Shown in pieces: positions 50,232-59,860 of a DNA stretch of 64,000 nucleotides. The stretch is taken from NCBI GenBank assembly GCA_023408315.1, contig JAEYKI010000018.1, forward strand, positions 28,271-92,270. Reading direction: 5' to 3'. The notes beneath the pieces are model-generated. The model was not told where the DNA came from, did no database searches, and saw only the letters and a list, made by a program, of their open reading frames with translations. Within the stretch, counting starts at the first letter, position 1. The number at the start of each line of letters is the position of its first letter. A program made the position numbers and the translations under genes. This DNA is from Bacillota bacterium. Lineage in GTDB: Bacteria > Bacillota > Clostridia > Christensenellales > Christensenellaceae.

Positions 50232-51098
50232 TTACTCAAGTGAGGTCATTCCCGAAACGCCGCCGGAGGGTGATGCGGGCGCGCTGGCTGATGCGCCCTG
50301 GGAAGGAGGCGCGCTTGCGCCCTGCGTGCCGGAGGGTGGCGCAGACGCGGACTGCGTGGGCGCGGGCATGTGGTTTGCGCCGTATGTCGCAAACGTTCCG
50401 GCAGAAACATCCAGCAACCCGTCCGTCTTGCCCTCGCTGATCAGGCCGGGCAAAAGCTTTACCATCCAGTTGATCTTTGCCGCCTCGCCGCCCGGCTGTC
50501 CGAACAAAACGTCCGGCCCGCCCTGCGTCTTGAACAGAATGTTGTTTATGTCCGCCAGGTTGATCTGCGTCACCATGCCCGTATCGTCCTGATTGTCAAG
50601 CTCGTCCAGAATGGCGGCCAGAGCAGGTATTTTTGCGGTGTCGTCTGTCGAAACCTGTTTGCCCAGTTCAGCCGTCTTTATGGAAATACCCGTAATTTCC
50701 GGGTATTTTCCCTCGTCTTCCGTGTCGTTGTCCTTTAGCAGGACCATGTGCTTGTCCAGCAGCAAATAGCTTGTCCCCGTAGACACAAGCGCAGCCGGCA
50801 ACCGCTCTTCTATGGTGAGCACCACTGTATCGGGGAGTTCGTAGTCCACAAATTTCAGCAGCAGTCCGGGATCGCTCTCTATATTCTCCTTCATTTGCTT
50901 TTCATCCACGCGCAGCATTTGTGTGCCTTCGGGTATGGCGGCCAGTTTGATGATTGCATCCGCAGTGTACTGCTCCGCCCCTGCCACTTTCACATGTTTC
51001 ACCTGCAGCACATTGTATCCTATCAGCAGTATCAGCGCGAGGAGGAGCACAAGTATTGCTATTGTGCCCGCTTTTTTTCCGCGCTTTTTTTTCTTCAT
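50232..51098 (-). CDS. ftsQ: Cell division protein FtsQ/DivIB
   Basis: 288 residues. A basic N-terminus and one membrane helix (AGTIAILVLLLALILLIGYN) are followed by a POTRA domain (VKHVKVAGAEQYTADAIIKL ... ELPDTVVLTIEERLPAALVS). The C-terminal 45 residues are Ser/Ala/Pro/Gly repeats. It stabilises the FtsL-FtsB-PBP septal complex. ATG 51098 follows GGAGGAG and overlaps the murA stop codon (ATGA). Confidence 0.88.
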   Translation of the reverse strand: MKKKKRGKKAGTIAILVLLLALILLIGYNVLQVKHVKVAGAEQYTADAIIKLAAIPEGTQMLRVDEKQMKENIESDPGLLLKFVDYELPDTVVLTIEERLPAALVSTGTSYLLLDKHMVLLKDNDTEDEGKYPEITGISIKTAELGKQVSTDDTAKIPALAAILDELDNQDDTGMVTQINLADINNILFKTQGGPDVLFGQPGGEAAKINWMVKLLPGLISEGKTDGLLDVSAGTFATYGANHMPAPTQSASAPPSGTQGASAPPSQGASASAPASPSGGVSGMTSLE

Positions 51099-52372
51099 GT
51101 ATTCTCCTCCGAACACTCGCCCGCAAACGCAATGTCTGCGCCCAGGCTTTTTAAAATGCCCGTAAAGTTTTCATATCCCCTGTCTATTACATCCGCGTTG
51201 CGCACCAGCGTGCGCCCCTGCGCCGCCAGTCCTGCCAGCACAAGGGCTGCCCCGCCCCGCAGGTCGTTTGCGTATACGTCCGAGCCCACAAGGCTCTCCC
51301 GCCCGCAAAACAGGGCTGCGTCTCCGTCCACCGCAATATCCGCACCCATTTTTTTAAGTTCATCTATATACTTAAACCGGTTGTCAAATACGCTCTCCCG
51401 AATCCAGGACTTCCCTTCCACCGTTGCAAGCAGCGCCCCCAACTGGGGCTGCATGTCTGTGGGGAACCCCGGGTATGGCTGGGTGCAAATCACCCGCCTT
51501 GGCGCCTGCAGCGGCGCTGTGCAGTCCACCAGCACCCTGTCTTCCCCGCATTCTATCTTTGCCCCCATGTCACGCAGCACTTCGCTGAGCGCCTCCAGGT
51601 GGCTTAAGCAAATGTTCTTTAACAACAGTTTTCCGCGCGTTATGGCCGCGCCGATCATAAACGTTCCCGCCGCAATCCGGTCCGGTATGCAGCGGTAGGT
51701 GGTGCCATGCAGGCTTTCCACTCCTTCTATGATCACGCAGTCCGTCCCCACTCCGGAAACTTTTGCGCCCATGGAATTCAGCATATCGCCCAGGTCTATC
51801 ACTTCGGGCTCCCGGGCCGCGTTGTCAATCACGGTTGTTCCCTTGGCAAGCGTCGCCGCCATCATAATGTTTTCGGTGGCCCCCACGCTCGGGTAATCCA
51901 GGTGGATATGGTTGCCCACCAGGCTACCGGTTTCACAGACTATTTTTCCTCCGCAATCGCAAACCCGCACATTCAGATGCGTAAGCCCTTTAATATGTAG
52001 GTCTATGGGCCGTGTTCCAATGTCGCACCCGCCCGGGTGGCATACGCACGCCTTGTGAAACCTTGCCAGCACAGATCCAAGCATAAACACAGAGGAACGT
52101 ATCTTCTTGGAATACTGCTCGGAGAGTTCCCAGCAATCGGCTTCGCTTGAATCTATTAAAATGGTCTTTCCTTCCCACTGCACGCGGCAGCCAATCTTGG
52201 TAAGGATACCGATCATATTGCCTACATCGGATATATTGGGGCAATTTTGAATTTCCACTGGTTCTTTGGTCAGGATGGACGCCGCCAGCAGCACCAGCAG
52301 CGAATTCTTGGCGCCGCCGATGCATACCTCGCCGGTGAGTCCGCCGCTCTTCATAACATACAGGTTAGACAT
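51095..52372 (-). CDS. murA: UDP-N-acetylglucosamine 1-carboxyvinyltransferase
   Basis: 425 residues. The catalytic-Cys loop is HPGGCDIGTRPIDLHIKGL; GGAKNSLLVLLAASIL opens the EPSP-synthase-like fold and AALVLAGLAAQGRTLVRNAD lies near the end. It makes UDP-GlcNAc-enolpyruvate from phosphoenolpyruvate, the first committed step of peptidoglycan synthesis. Because the catalytic Cys is present the enzyme should be fosfomycin sensitive (inference). ATG 52372 has a weak ribosome binding site. It lies directly after ftsW, where many Clostridia have murG. Confidence 0.92.
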   Translation of the reverse strand: MSNLYVMKSGGLTGEVCIGGAKNSLLVLLAASILTKEPVEIQNCPNISDVGNMIGILTKIGCRVQWEGKTILIDSSEADCWELSEQYSKKIRSSVFMLGSVLARFHKACVCHPGGCDIGTRPIDLHIKGLTHLNVRVCDCGGKIVCETGSLVGNHIHLDYPSVGATENIMMAATLAKGTTVIDNAAREPEVIDLGDMLNSMGAKVSGVGTDCVIIEGVESLHGTTYRCIPDRIAAGTFMIGAAITRGKLLLKNICLSHLEALSEVLRDMGAKIECGEDRVLVDCTAPLQAPRRVICTQPYPGFPTDMQPQLGALLATVEGKSWIRESVFDNRFKYIDELKKMGADIAVDGDAALFCGRESLVGSDVYANDLRGGAALVLAGLAAQGRTLVRNADVIDRGYENFTGILKSLGADIAFAGECSEENT

Positions 52373-52438
52373 AGAACCACATCCAATAAGATTTTGCATA
52401 ATAATAATTGTATGTGGCCCTATTAAAATGTGTTACTC

Positions 52439-53746
52439 CTACCCCCTGCTGTGCCTGCTGATGTTCAGCAGTATGCCAATCATGCTCATAAATATAACCA
52501 GGGAGGAGCTCCCGTACGATATAAAAGGCAAAGATACGCCCGTGGGCGGGATGGAGCTTGTAACCACCGCAATGTTCACAGCCACCTGTACCGCAATAAT
52601 GGTAATAATGCCGCACGCAAGCGCAGAGCCAAACAGGTCGGGCGCTTTTGTGGCAATCTTGATGCCCCGGTAGATCAGAAACGCAAACAGCCCCATTAAC
52701 CCTATTGCGCCCAAAAAGCCCAGTTCTTCCACAATAATGGCGAATATAAAGTCGCTCTGCCCATATGGCAGGTACATCAGCTTTTGCTGCGAATTCCCCA
52801 GCCCCCGGCCAAACAACCCGCCCGCGCCAATGGCGTACAGGGACTGGATGACCTGGTAGCCCTTGCTGTCCGCATACTGCCACGGGTCAAGGAAGGATGC
52901 CACGCGGTCCACACGGTAATCCTGCATAAGCATCATGCCGAATCCCCCCGCAAGCCCGCCGCCCGTGAGCGCGCCCAGGTGCCAGCCCTTGGCCCCGCCA
53001 ATAAACAGCATCACCATCACGGTTACAAAGATGCAGACAATGGCGGAAAAATTGGGCTGCAGGTAGATCAGGAAACACAGCATCCCTGTTACAGCCAGCG
53101 AGGGCAACAGCCCGTATTTAAAGGTGTTCATCCTGTCCCGCAATTTGGATATGGTTGCCGCTATAAAAACAATCAGCGCAAACTTGGCAATCTCGCTGGG
53201 CTGAACACTCTGCCCCGCTATGATGATCCACCGGGAGGAACCGTTGATATCCTGCCCCACGCCCGGGATTAAAACGGCTGCCAGCAAAGCTGCCGCAATG
53301 CCAAGAAGGATATATTTAAACCGCATCAGGTAATGGTAATTGAAGAAGGACAGGCCTATCATGCAGCCAAACCCTATTATCGCGCCAAAGAGCTGCTTTT
53401 TAAAGAAGAACAGGCCGTCGTTGTTATACATGGCGGAGCTTTCCGCCAGATAATAGCTGGAGGAGAGCACCATGGTAACGCCAAAGGCAACCAGAATAAC
53501 GGCAACGATCATCAGCGAATAATCAAACGACCGTTTTACAAGGGGCATAGCCTGCGGCTCCCGGTGCGGGCCCGCACCCCCATTTTTGGGGACAATACGG
53601 ATATCGCCGGGTTTTTTCCTTGCATTCCGGTCATATCCCTGCGCGCCGCCTTGCTGCGGCCCTGGCGCATATTGCCCATTCCGGTATCCCGTGCCCGGCC
53701 GGCCATGCGGCTGCGTGCGGGCGCGTTCCTCAATCACTCTCGGCAC
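52439..53746 (-). CDS. ftsW: Lipid II polymerase FtsW, extended N-terminus
   Basis: 435 residues. The SEDS core of about 10 membrane helices starts near residue 70 (SFDYSLMIVAVILVAFGVTM). Family motifs are NGSSRWIIIAGQSVQPSEIA and TSSIPPTGVSLPFISYGSSS. The first 66 residues are Arg/Gly/Gln/Pro-rich and unlike the usual short FtsW N-terminus. It polymerises glycan strands at the septum. The start is GTG 53746, with GGAG at 7 bases, just after the murD stop codon; the ATG at 53748 is out of frame. Confidence 0.92.
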   Translation of the reverse strand: MPRVIEERARTQPHGRPGTGYRNGQYAPGPQQGGAQGYDRNARKKPGDIRIVPKNGGAGPHREPQAMPLVKRSFDYSLMIVAVILVAFGVTMVLSSSYYLAESSAMYNNDGLFFFKKQLFGAIIGFGCMIGLSFFNYHYLMRFKYILLGIAAALLAAVLIPGVGQDINGSSRWIIIAGQSVQPSEIAKFALIVFIAATISKLRDRMNTFKYGLLPSLAVTGMLCFLIYLQPNFSAIVCIFVTVMVMLFIGGAKGWHLGALTGGGLAGGFGMMLMQDYRVDRVASFLDPWQYADSKGYQVIQSLYAIGAGGLFGRGLGNSQQKLMYLPYGQSDFIFAIIVEELGFLGAIGLMGLFAFLIYRGIKIATKAPDLFGSALACGIITIIAVQVAVNIAVVTSSIPPTGVSLPFISYGSSSLVIFMSMIGILLNISRHSRG

Positions 53747-53747
53747 A

Positions 53748-55103
53748 TCAAAGCTCCTTTACGATTTGCTTGAAGATCCGTCCTCTCTCCTCAAAATTCT
53801 CAAACATATCCCAGCTTGCGCAGGCGGGAGACAGCAGCACATTGTAACCGCTCTCCGCCACGCTGAACGCTTTTTGTACCGCGTCCCTAAAGCCGTTTGC
53901 CATAATGTAGTCTTCAAACCCCGCGTCGCGCGCCGTCTGCGCCAGTTTTTCCTTAGTTGCGCCCAGCAACACCACGGATTTAATTTGGGGCGTAAAGCTT
54001 GCGAACAGTTCCTCAAACTCCGAATGTTTGTCAAACCCGCCCAGTATAAGTACTGTGGGTCTCCTCATTGCCTGCACCGCCTTAATGGTGGCGTCCGGGT
54101 TGGTGCCCTTTGAATCGTTTATAAAATCCACGCCACGCACCGTATCCACAAACTCAATCCGGTGCTCCACGCCCGCAAATTCGCGCAATGTTTTTGCAAC
54201 CACACCGCTGCTAATGCCGTATACGCACGCAAGAGCGGCCGCCGCAAGGGCGTTCTCCAGGTTGTGCCTGCCCGGGATGCGTATCTCCTCCGCCGGAAGA
54301 ACCTCCGTTTCCTGGCCGTCCAGCCGAAAAACCACCTTGCCGTCCCGTACAAACGTTCCGTTCTCCACCTCGCGCTCCGTGCTGAACCACAGGATGCGGG
54401 CCCGCACGTTTGGCTGCAGCGTGCGCACATATTCATTATCGTAGTTTAATACGCAAAAATTTTCTTCCGTCTGGTTTTTAAATATTTTGGCCTTGGCCGC
54501 TATGTAGTTTTCCATGTTGCCGTAGCGGTCCAGGTGGTCTTCCGTAATGTTCAGTATCGCGCTTTCCACCGGCTTATAATCCACAATGGTGTCCAGTTGC
54601 AGCGCGGCGGTCTCTGCAACCACCACGTCGCCCTTCTTGGTTTCCAGCGCCTCCTGCGTAATGGGAACGCCAATGTTCCCGAGCACGTAGGTGTGAATGC
54701 CCGCGTTTTTAAATATCTCGCCCGTCAGCGCGGTGGTTGTGGTTTTGCCGTTTGTGCCGGTAATGGCTATAAAGTCAGCCTGGGATACGGAGAATCCCAG
54801 CTCAATCTCGGCAATCACCTGTTTGCCCAACTGCTGCGCCTTCTGAATAAAGGGCAGCCCGGTGGGCACGCCTGGGCTCAGCACCATTACGTCTATGCTC
54901 TCAATAATGGGCATAACGTCCTGCCCCAGCATATCCGTATATTTGTATTTGGATAATTCCTCAAAAATACCTTGAGGCAGGTCCTCTTTTTTCTTGGCGT
55001 CATAAATAATCACGTCTGCGCCCAGGCGGCAGAGCAACACGGCGGAGGCTACGCCGCTTTTGGCCAGGCCCACCACCAACGCCCTTTTTCCTTTGTATTC
55101 CAT
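53748..55103 (-). CDS. murD: UDP-MurNAc-L-Ala:D-Glu ligase
   Basis: 451 residues. The N-terminal Rossmann domain reads KRALVVGLAKSGVASAVLLC, the ATP loop is IAITGTNGKTTTTALTGEIF, and the Mur-ligase C-terminal motif is VDFINDSKGTNPDATIKAV. It adds D-glutamate to the peptidoglycan precursor in the cytoplasm. ATG 55103 follows GGGGGATAAAAA. It lies between mraY and ftsW. Confidence 0.96.
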   Translation of the reverse strand: MEYKGKRALVVGLAKSGVASAVLLCRLGADVIIYDAKKKEDLPQGIFEELSKYKYTDMLGQDVMPIIESIDVMVLSPGVPTGLPFIQKAQQLGKQVIAEIELGFSVSQADFIAITGTNGKTTTTALTGEIFKNAGIHTYVLGNIGVPITQEALETKKGDVVVAETAALQLDTIVDYKPVESAILNITEDHLDRYGNMENYIAAKAKIFKNQTEENFCVLNYDNEYVRTLQPNVRARILWFSTEREVENGTFVRDGKVVFRLDGQETEVLPAEEIRIPGRHNLENALAAAALACVYGISSGVVAKTLREFAGVEHRIEFVDTVRGVDFINDSKGTNPDATIKAVQAMRRPTVLILGGFDKHSEFEELFASFTPQIKSVVLLGATKEKLAQTARDAGFEDYIMANGFRDAVQKAFSVAESGYNVLLSPACASWDMFENFEERGRIFKQIVKEL

Positions 55104-55149
55104 TTTTTATCCCCCTTAAATCGGCATTTTAGAGGCTTTATGTCATAAA

Positions 55150-56136
55150 TTAAATAAATAACAGCGTAATCAAACTCACCGCAATGGTGATCACCAGATA
55201 CATGGCAACCACGCGCGTCTCGTGCATGCCCGCCAGCTCAAAGTGGTGGTGCAGAGGCGCCATCTTAAATATCCGTTTGTGCCGCAGTTTGTAGGAACCC
55301 ACCTGCAAAATTACGGAAACAGCGGAAAGAACAAACATGATGCCAATAATGGGCAGCAGCAGTTGCAGCCGCGAGAGAATTCCCAGTATGACCAGCGAGC
55401 CCCCCAGGGCAAAGGACCCCGTGTCCCCCATAAACACCCGGGCCGGGTATTTGTTAAACCGAAGGAACCCAAGGCATCCGCCGGTGACGGAAGCCGCAAA
55501 TACCATCATATTGAACATGTCGTTGTTCAGAATCACAGAATCGTATGCCGTAATGCCCGCCATGGCCATGAATATCAGCGTGAACGCAGCGGTATCCACC
55601 AGCGTAACGCCGGAAGCAAGGCCGTCCAGGCCGTCGGTCAGGTTCACCGCGTTCACAATGGCAATCACCACAAACGCGGTAAACGGTATATACCACCACC
55701 CAAGGTCAATACTGAAGCCCGCAAAGGGCACAATCAGGCGCGAGCCCACTATAAAATAGGCAAACGTGGCAATCGCAACGGCAATGGCGCACTGCAGCGC
55801 AAGCTTTTGCCAGGCGCGCAGGCCCAGGGAACGCTTTTTAAACAGCTTGATAAAATCGTCCCAAAAGCCAATCAGCGCAAACACGCCCATTACAGCCAGC
55901 GAAAACAGCGTATACTGTATGTTTTTTCTGGAAAATACAATGGCGGTGATCACAACGGCAATAATAATGATCACGCCGCCCATGGTGGGCGTGCCCTGCT
56001 TGACCAGATGCGTTTTAGGCCCGTCGTCCCGCACCTGCTGCCCGGCCTTTAGCCTGCGCAAAACAGGAATGATCAGGTATCCCGCGGATACCGCAATGGC
56101 AAATGATACGACGACCGATAAAATCAAACTAAGCAT
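55150..56136 (-). CDS. mraY: Phospho-MurNAc-pentapeptide transferase MraY
   Basis: 328 residues, 10 membrane helices. GPKTHLVKQGTPTMGG, NAVNLTDGLDGLASGV and RVFMGDTGSFALGG hold the catalytic Asp residues, and KMAPLHHHFE is the conserved His motif. It makes lipid I at the inner face of the membrane. ATG 56136 starts two bases after the murE stop, with GGAG upstream; the frame from 56202 lies inside murE. Confidence 0.96.
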   Translation of the reverse strand: MLSLILSVVVSFAIAVSAGYLIIPVLRRLKAGQQVRDDGPKTHLVKQGTPTMGGVIIIIAVVITAIVFSRKNIQYTLFSLAVMGVFALIGFWDDFIKLFKKRSLGLRAWQKLALQCAIAVAIATFAYFIVGSRLIVPFAGFSIDLGWWYIPFTAFVVIAIVNAVNLTDGLDGLASGVTLVDTAAFTLIFMAMAGITAYDSVILNNDMFNMMVFAASVTGGCLGFLRFNKYPARVFMGDTGSFALGGSLVILGILSRLQLLLPIIGIMFVLSAVSVILQVGSYKLRHKRIFKMAPLHHHFELAGMHETRVVAMYLVITIAVSLITLLFI

Positions 56137-56137
56137 A

Positions 56138-57592
56138 CTACTTCTCCAAGGCTGCTTCCTGCAGTTCATCCAGAATCTCGTCAACCACCTGTTTTTCGTC
56201 AAAGTCGTGCTTTACGCCCCTGATTTCCTGGTAAGTTTCATGTCCCTTGCCCGCAAGAAGGATGATATCATTATTCTGTGCATTTTTAATCGCAAATAAA
56301 ATAGCTTCCCTGCGGTTTTCAATGCTTATGTAGTTCCGCGCGCCCGTATCCAGGCCCGCCTCTATTTCACGGATGATGTCCATAGGCTCCTCAAACCTGG
56401 GGTTATCGGAAGTCACTATACAAAAATCCGAAAGATTCTGCGCAATTTGCCCCATAATGGGGCGTTTGGTCCTGTCCCTGTTGCCCCCGCACCCAAATAC
56501 CGTTACAATGCGTCCCTTCGCAAAGCCGCGGATGGTTTTAAGCGTGGATTCCAGGCTGTCCGGCGAATGGGCGTAATCCAGTATAATGCTGTAATTCCCC
56601 CCGCGCGTATCCAGCAGTTCAAAGCGGCCCGCTACCGGTGAAAGACCGGAAAGCCCTTTTGTAACAGCTTCCGCCGGGAGTCCCAGTGCGTCCGCCGCCG
56701 CAACGGCCCCCAGGGAATTATACGCCGTAAACAGCCCCGGTATGGGAATCTCCACCTGCACGCCCAGCTTTTCCACTGTGTAGGCTGTATGCTCGGGCGT
56801 GAGTTCCAGGCCTTTTGGCGTGTAGTCCGCCGGTTTTTTTACGCCAAACGTGAGCGTTTTGCCGCTTGCCGCCGCCATCATCTCAGGCGCGGCCGCGTCG
56901 TCCGTGTTGAATACGGATACTTTGCTCTGGCGGAACAATATCTTCTTTGCATCCGCGTAGTTCTGCCAGGTTTTGTGGAAATCCAGGTGGTCCTGGGTCA
57001 GGTTGGTGAATATGCCCACATCGTATTCAATGCCCTCCACACGCTTTAAGAACAGCGAGTGCGAGGATACCTCCATCACCACCATTGTACAGCCAGCGTC
57101 CCGCATTTGTGCCAGCAGGCGTTGCAGGTCCACAGATTCCGGGGTGGTGCGCTCGGTATGGATTACTTCAGGGCCAATCATATTTTGTATGGTGCCAATC
57201 AGCCCCACCTTAAGCCCCGCGGCCCCGGCAATCGCGCGAATCATGTATGTGGTGGTGGTTTTGCCGTTGGTACCCGTAATGCCCACCATCTTCATGGCCG
57301 CCGCCGGGTTCCCAAAAAACCTTACCGCCGCCAGCGCCATTGCGGCGCGGTCGTCCTCCACCAAAACCTGCGTTACCGGCAGGCTTAAAATCCTGGTCAC
57401 CACAACGGCCGCGGCGCCTTTTTCCACCGCGTCCTTCGCGTACCGGTGCCCGTCCTGCTCGAATCCGGAAATGCAGAAAAACAGATCTCCCGCCTCTACT
57501 TTTCTGGAGTCATATTTTATATCGTAAATTTCCGCTTCCGCATTACCGCGGATTTCGCAGCGTATATCCTGCATTATTTCACGCAATTTCAT
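56138..57592 (-). CDS. murE: UDP-MurNAc-tripeptide ligase (meso-DAP adding)
   Basis: 484 residues. The ATP loop is VGITGTNGKTTTTYMIRAIA; ILDYAHSPDSLESTLKTIR and FGCGGNRDRTKRPIMG are central-domain motifs. The substrate motif DNPR in TSDNPRFEEP marks meso-diaminopimelate rather than Lys. ATG 57592 is the best start by domain length, though its ribosome binding site (GGAG) is 15 bases away. murF, usually next, is absent and mraY follows directly. Confidence 0.95.
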   Translation of the reverse strand: MKLREIMQDIRCEIRGNAEAEIYDIKYDSRKVEAGDLFFCISGFEQDGHRYAKDAVEKGAAAVVVTRILSLPVTQVLVEDDRAAMALAAVRFFGNPAAAMKMVGITGTNGKTTTTYMIRAIAGAAGLKVGLIGTIQNMIGPEVIHTERTTPESVDLQRLLAQMRDAGCTMVVMEVSSHSLFLKRVEGIEYDVGIFTNLTQDHLDFHKTWQNYADAKKILFRQSKVSVFNTDDAAAPEMMAAASGKTLTFGVKKPADYTPKGLELTPEHTAYTVEKLGVQVEIPIPGLFTAYNSLGAVAAADALGLPAEAVTKGLSGLSPVAGRFELLDTRGGNYSIILDYAHSPDSLESTLKTIRGFAKGRIVTVFGCGGNRDRTKRPIMGQIAQNLSDFCIVTSDNPRFEEPMDIIREIEAGLDTGARNYISIENRREAILFAIKNAQNNDIILLAGKGHETYQEIRGVKHDFDEKQVVDEILDELQEAALEK

Positions 57593-57663
57593 TGCCGGCT
57601 TTGGTATCTCCTTCCGTGGGCAAACCCAGGGCATTATATCACGCTCACATATTTGTTACAAAT

Positions 57664-59841
57664 TTACTGTGTTTCTCCACTTGGCGCCGGCCCCGCAAAA
57701 CTGCCTGCCGTGTTGTTCATATCCAGTGTAAAATACACCACAATCGTACTCCCCTTTGCCGCGTAAGTGGTTGCCGTTGGCGTCTGGCGCACGGCCTTGC
57801 CCGTGCCTCTGGCCTCCAGCACAAACCCCTGCTCCGTCAGCCTGGCCTGCGCTTCCGTTACAGAGAGCCCCGTCACATCGGGCACCTGTGCGGATTCCGC
57901 GTCCCCCATGTTTGTATCCTGGTCTTCCATCTCCGGATTCACCACATCGCCTCCGTATACGGAAACGGTTGTTCCCTTAGCGATCACCGTATCTGCGGAA
58001 GGAAGCTGGTTCGCAACGGCTCCCGTTCCCTCCACCGTGCAGGAAAGCCCCAGCGCCTGCAGCTGCGTTTGGGCCGCCGCAATGTCCTGCCCCACCATGT
58101 TGGGCATTTTTAGCGTCTCAGCAATCTGCGCTGTCTCTGTGGGCTGCACGTTCTCATAATTCAGCGCCTGGTACAGCACTTCCTTTACATAAGGCGCAGC
58201 CACAATGCTGCCAAACTGCACGCCCGCGCCCGGTTCATCCACCAGTATCAGGCATACGTATCTGGGACTGTCCACCGGCGCAAACGCTATAAAGGAGGAA
58301 ATCACCTTATCCGGGGACACGTTTCCGTTCTCGTCATATTTCTGGGCGGTTCCCGTTTTGCCGCCCACCTTGTAGCCGGGTATCTGGGCGTTGCGGCCCG
58401 TACCCTGATCCACCACGCTCTGCAGAATGGACCGCATCTTGGTGGAGGTATCCTGGGAGATCACCTGGCCGCGGGCCACCGGGTCAAACGACTGCACCAC
58501 CTTGCCGTCCCCGTCTGTCAGGGCGGTCACAAGCTGGGGCTGGTATAGCGTGCCCCCGTTTACCACGGCGGAAACCGCGGCCACCAGTTGCAGCGGTGTT
58601 ACGGCAATGCTCTGCCCAAACCCAATACGCGCAATATCCACGTTCTTTACGTATTTCTGGTTCACCACCAAGCCGGGCTGGTCCGAAACAAAATCTATTC
58701 CTGTTTTCTTTCCAAACCCAAAGTTGCCAATGTATTTATAGAATGTATCCGTACCCATTGCCAGGGCCATGGTTACAAAGGCGGGGTTGCAGGAATTCTG
58801 CACCACCTGGTACAGGTTCTGCGTGCCATGCCCGCCGGGTTTCCAGCACTTGATGCGCTGGCCGTCCACTATGATATAGCCGGGATCCGTGATCCCAAAA
58901 TCCATTCCTATGGCGCCCGAGTCAATGGCGGAGGCCGCAGTGATAATTTTAAACGTGGAACCCGGTTCGTATACGTCCGAAGTTACACGGTTGCGGGACT
59001 GGTCCTGCAGCGTCTCCGAATCGTTCCGGGGCGGGTTATTCAGGTCGTAGCCGGGAATATTGCACATGGCCAGTATGTGCCCGTTTGTGGGGTCCATCAC
59101 TATGCCCTGCACATCCTTTGCCTTGTTGGCCACATATGTTTCCTTGCAAGCCTTCTCCAGGAATCCCTGTATTACAGCGTCTATGGAGAGCTGCAGGTTG
59201 TATCCCTGCTGCGGGGCTATATATATTTCGTTGCCCTGGGCCAGTTCGCGGCCGTCTTTGTCTGTTTGGGCTATAATCCGGCCCGCCTTGCCCGCCAGGT
59301 ATTTGTTGTACTGCATTTCAAGGCCCGTGGAGCCTTCACCGTCCACAGATGTAAAACCGATCAACTGGCAGCCTAAATCGTTGCTTGGATAATAGCGTTT
59401 CACATCCACCGTAAAAAATACACCCGCAAAGTCAAGGCCCCGTATTTGCTCGGATTGTTCACGCGTAATCTGCCGTTTTAGCCATATTTCGGATTTGGAG
59501 GTATCCGTGGCCTTTTTATACACTTCCTCCCTGTCCATACCCAAAATGGCGGAAAGGCTGTCTGCCACCCCGTTTGCGTCCTTTACCTGCTTGGGCCGCA
59601 GAATCACCGTATCCGCGGTGGAACTCTGCGCCAGCACGTTGCCGTTGCGGTCCAGAATGCTTCCCCTTTGCGCCGCCACCGGCAGGTCCTGCGTCCATTG
59701 GCCTTCCGCCTGGTTTTGCAGCCATTCGCCCCGTGCAAATGTCCAATATCCAATACGAACCAGTAATAACAAAAAGACGATGATCACAAACATCAGCAGG
59801 ACCACCAGTCTCTTCTTATGCACAATCCCAGGCATTGCCAC
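57664..59841 (-). CDS. ftsI: Septal class B penicillin-binding protein with two PASTA domains
   Basis: 725 residues. One membrane helix (residues about 10-33) and a PBP dimerisation domain (RGSILDRNGNVLAQSS) are followed by the transpeptidase domain with EPGSTFKIITAAS (SxxK), QNSCNPAFV (SxN) and GGKTGTAQKYD (KTG). Two PASTA domains end the protein (MPNMVGQDIAAAQTQLQALG; VPDVTGLSVTEAQARLTEQG). It cross-links septal peptidoglycan with FtsW. Two PASTA units occur in both FtsI-like and SpoVD-like members, so vegetative versus spore role is open. GTG 59841 has GAGAGG at 6 bases. Confidence 0.93.
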   Translation of the reverse strand: MAMPGIVHKKRLVVLLMFVIIVFLLLLVRIGYWTFARGEWLQNQAEGQWTQDLPVAAQRGSILDRNGNVLAQSSTADTVILRPKQVKDANGVADSLSAILGMDREEVYKKATDTSKSEIWLKRQITREQSEQIRGLDFAGVFFTVDVKRYYPSNDLGCQLIGFTSVDGEGSTGLEMQYNKYLAGKAGRIIAQTDKDGRELAQGNEIYIAPQQGYNLQLSIDAVIQGFLEKACKETYVANKAKDVQGIVMDPTNGHILAMCNIPGYDLNNPPRNDSETLQDQSRNRVTSDVYEPGSTFKIITAASAIDSGAIGMDFGITDPGYIIVDGQRIKCWKPGGHGTQNLYQVVQNSCNPAFVTMALAMGTDTFYKYIGNFGFGKKTGIDFVSDQPGLVVNQKYVKNVDIARIGFGQSIAVTPLQLVAAVSAVVNGGTLYQPQLVTALTDGDGKVVQSFDPVARGQVISQDTSTKMRSILQSVVDQGTGRNAQIPGYKVGGKTGTAQKYDENGNVSPDKVISSFIAFAPVDSPRYVCLILVDEPGAGVQFGSIVAAPYVKEVLYQALNYENVQPTETAQIAETLKMPNMVGQDIAAAQTQLQALGLSCTVEGTGAVANQLPSADTVIAKGTTVSVYGGDVVNPEMEDQDTNMGDAESAQVPDVTGLSVTEAQARLTEQGFVLEARGTGKAVRQTPTATTYAAKGSTIVVYFTLDMNNTAGSFAGPAPSGETQ

Positions 59842-59860
59842 AGATACCCTCTCCCTTCGG

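Noticed and set aside
55222..56052. A 276-codon plus-strand frame
   Set aside because: Antisense to mraY, rich in His/Gln/Lys/Asn, with no ribosome binding site.
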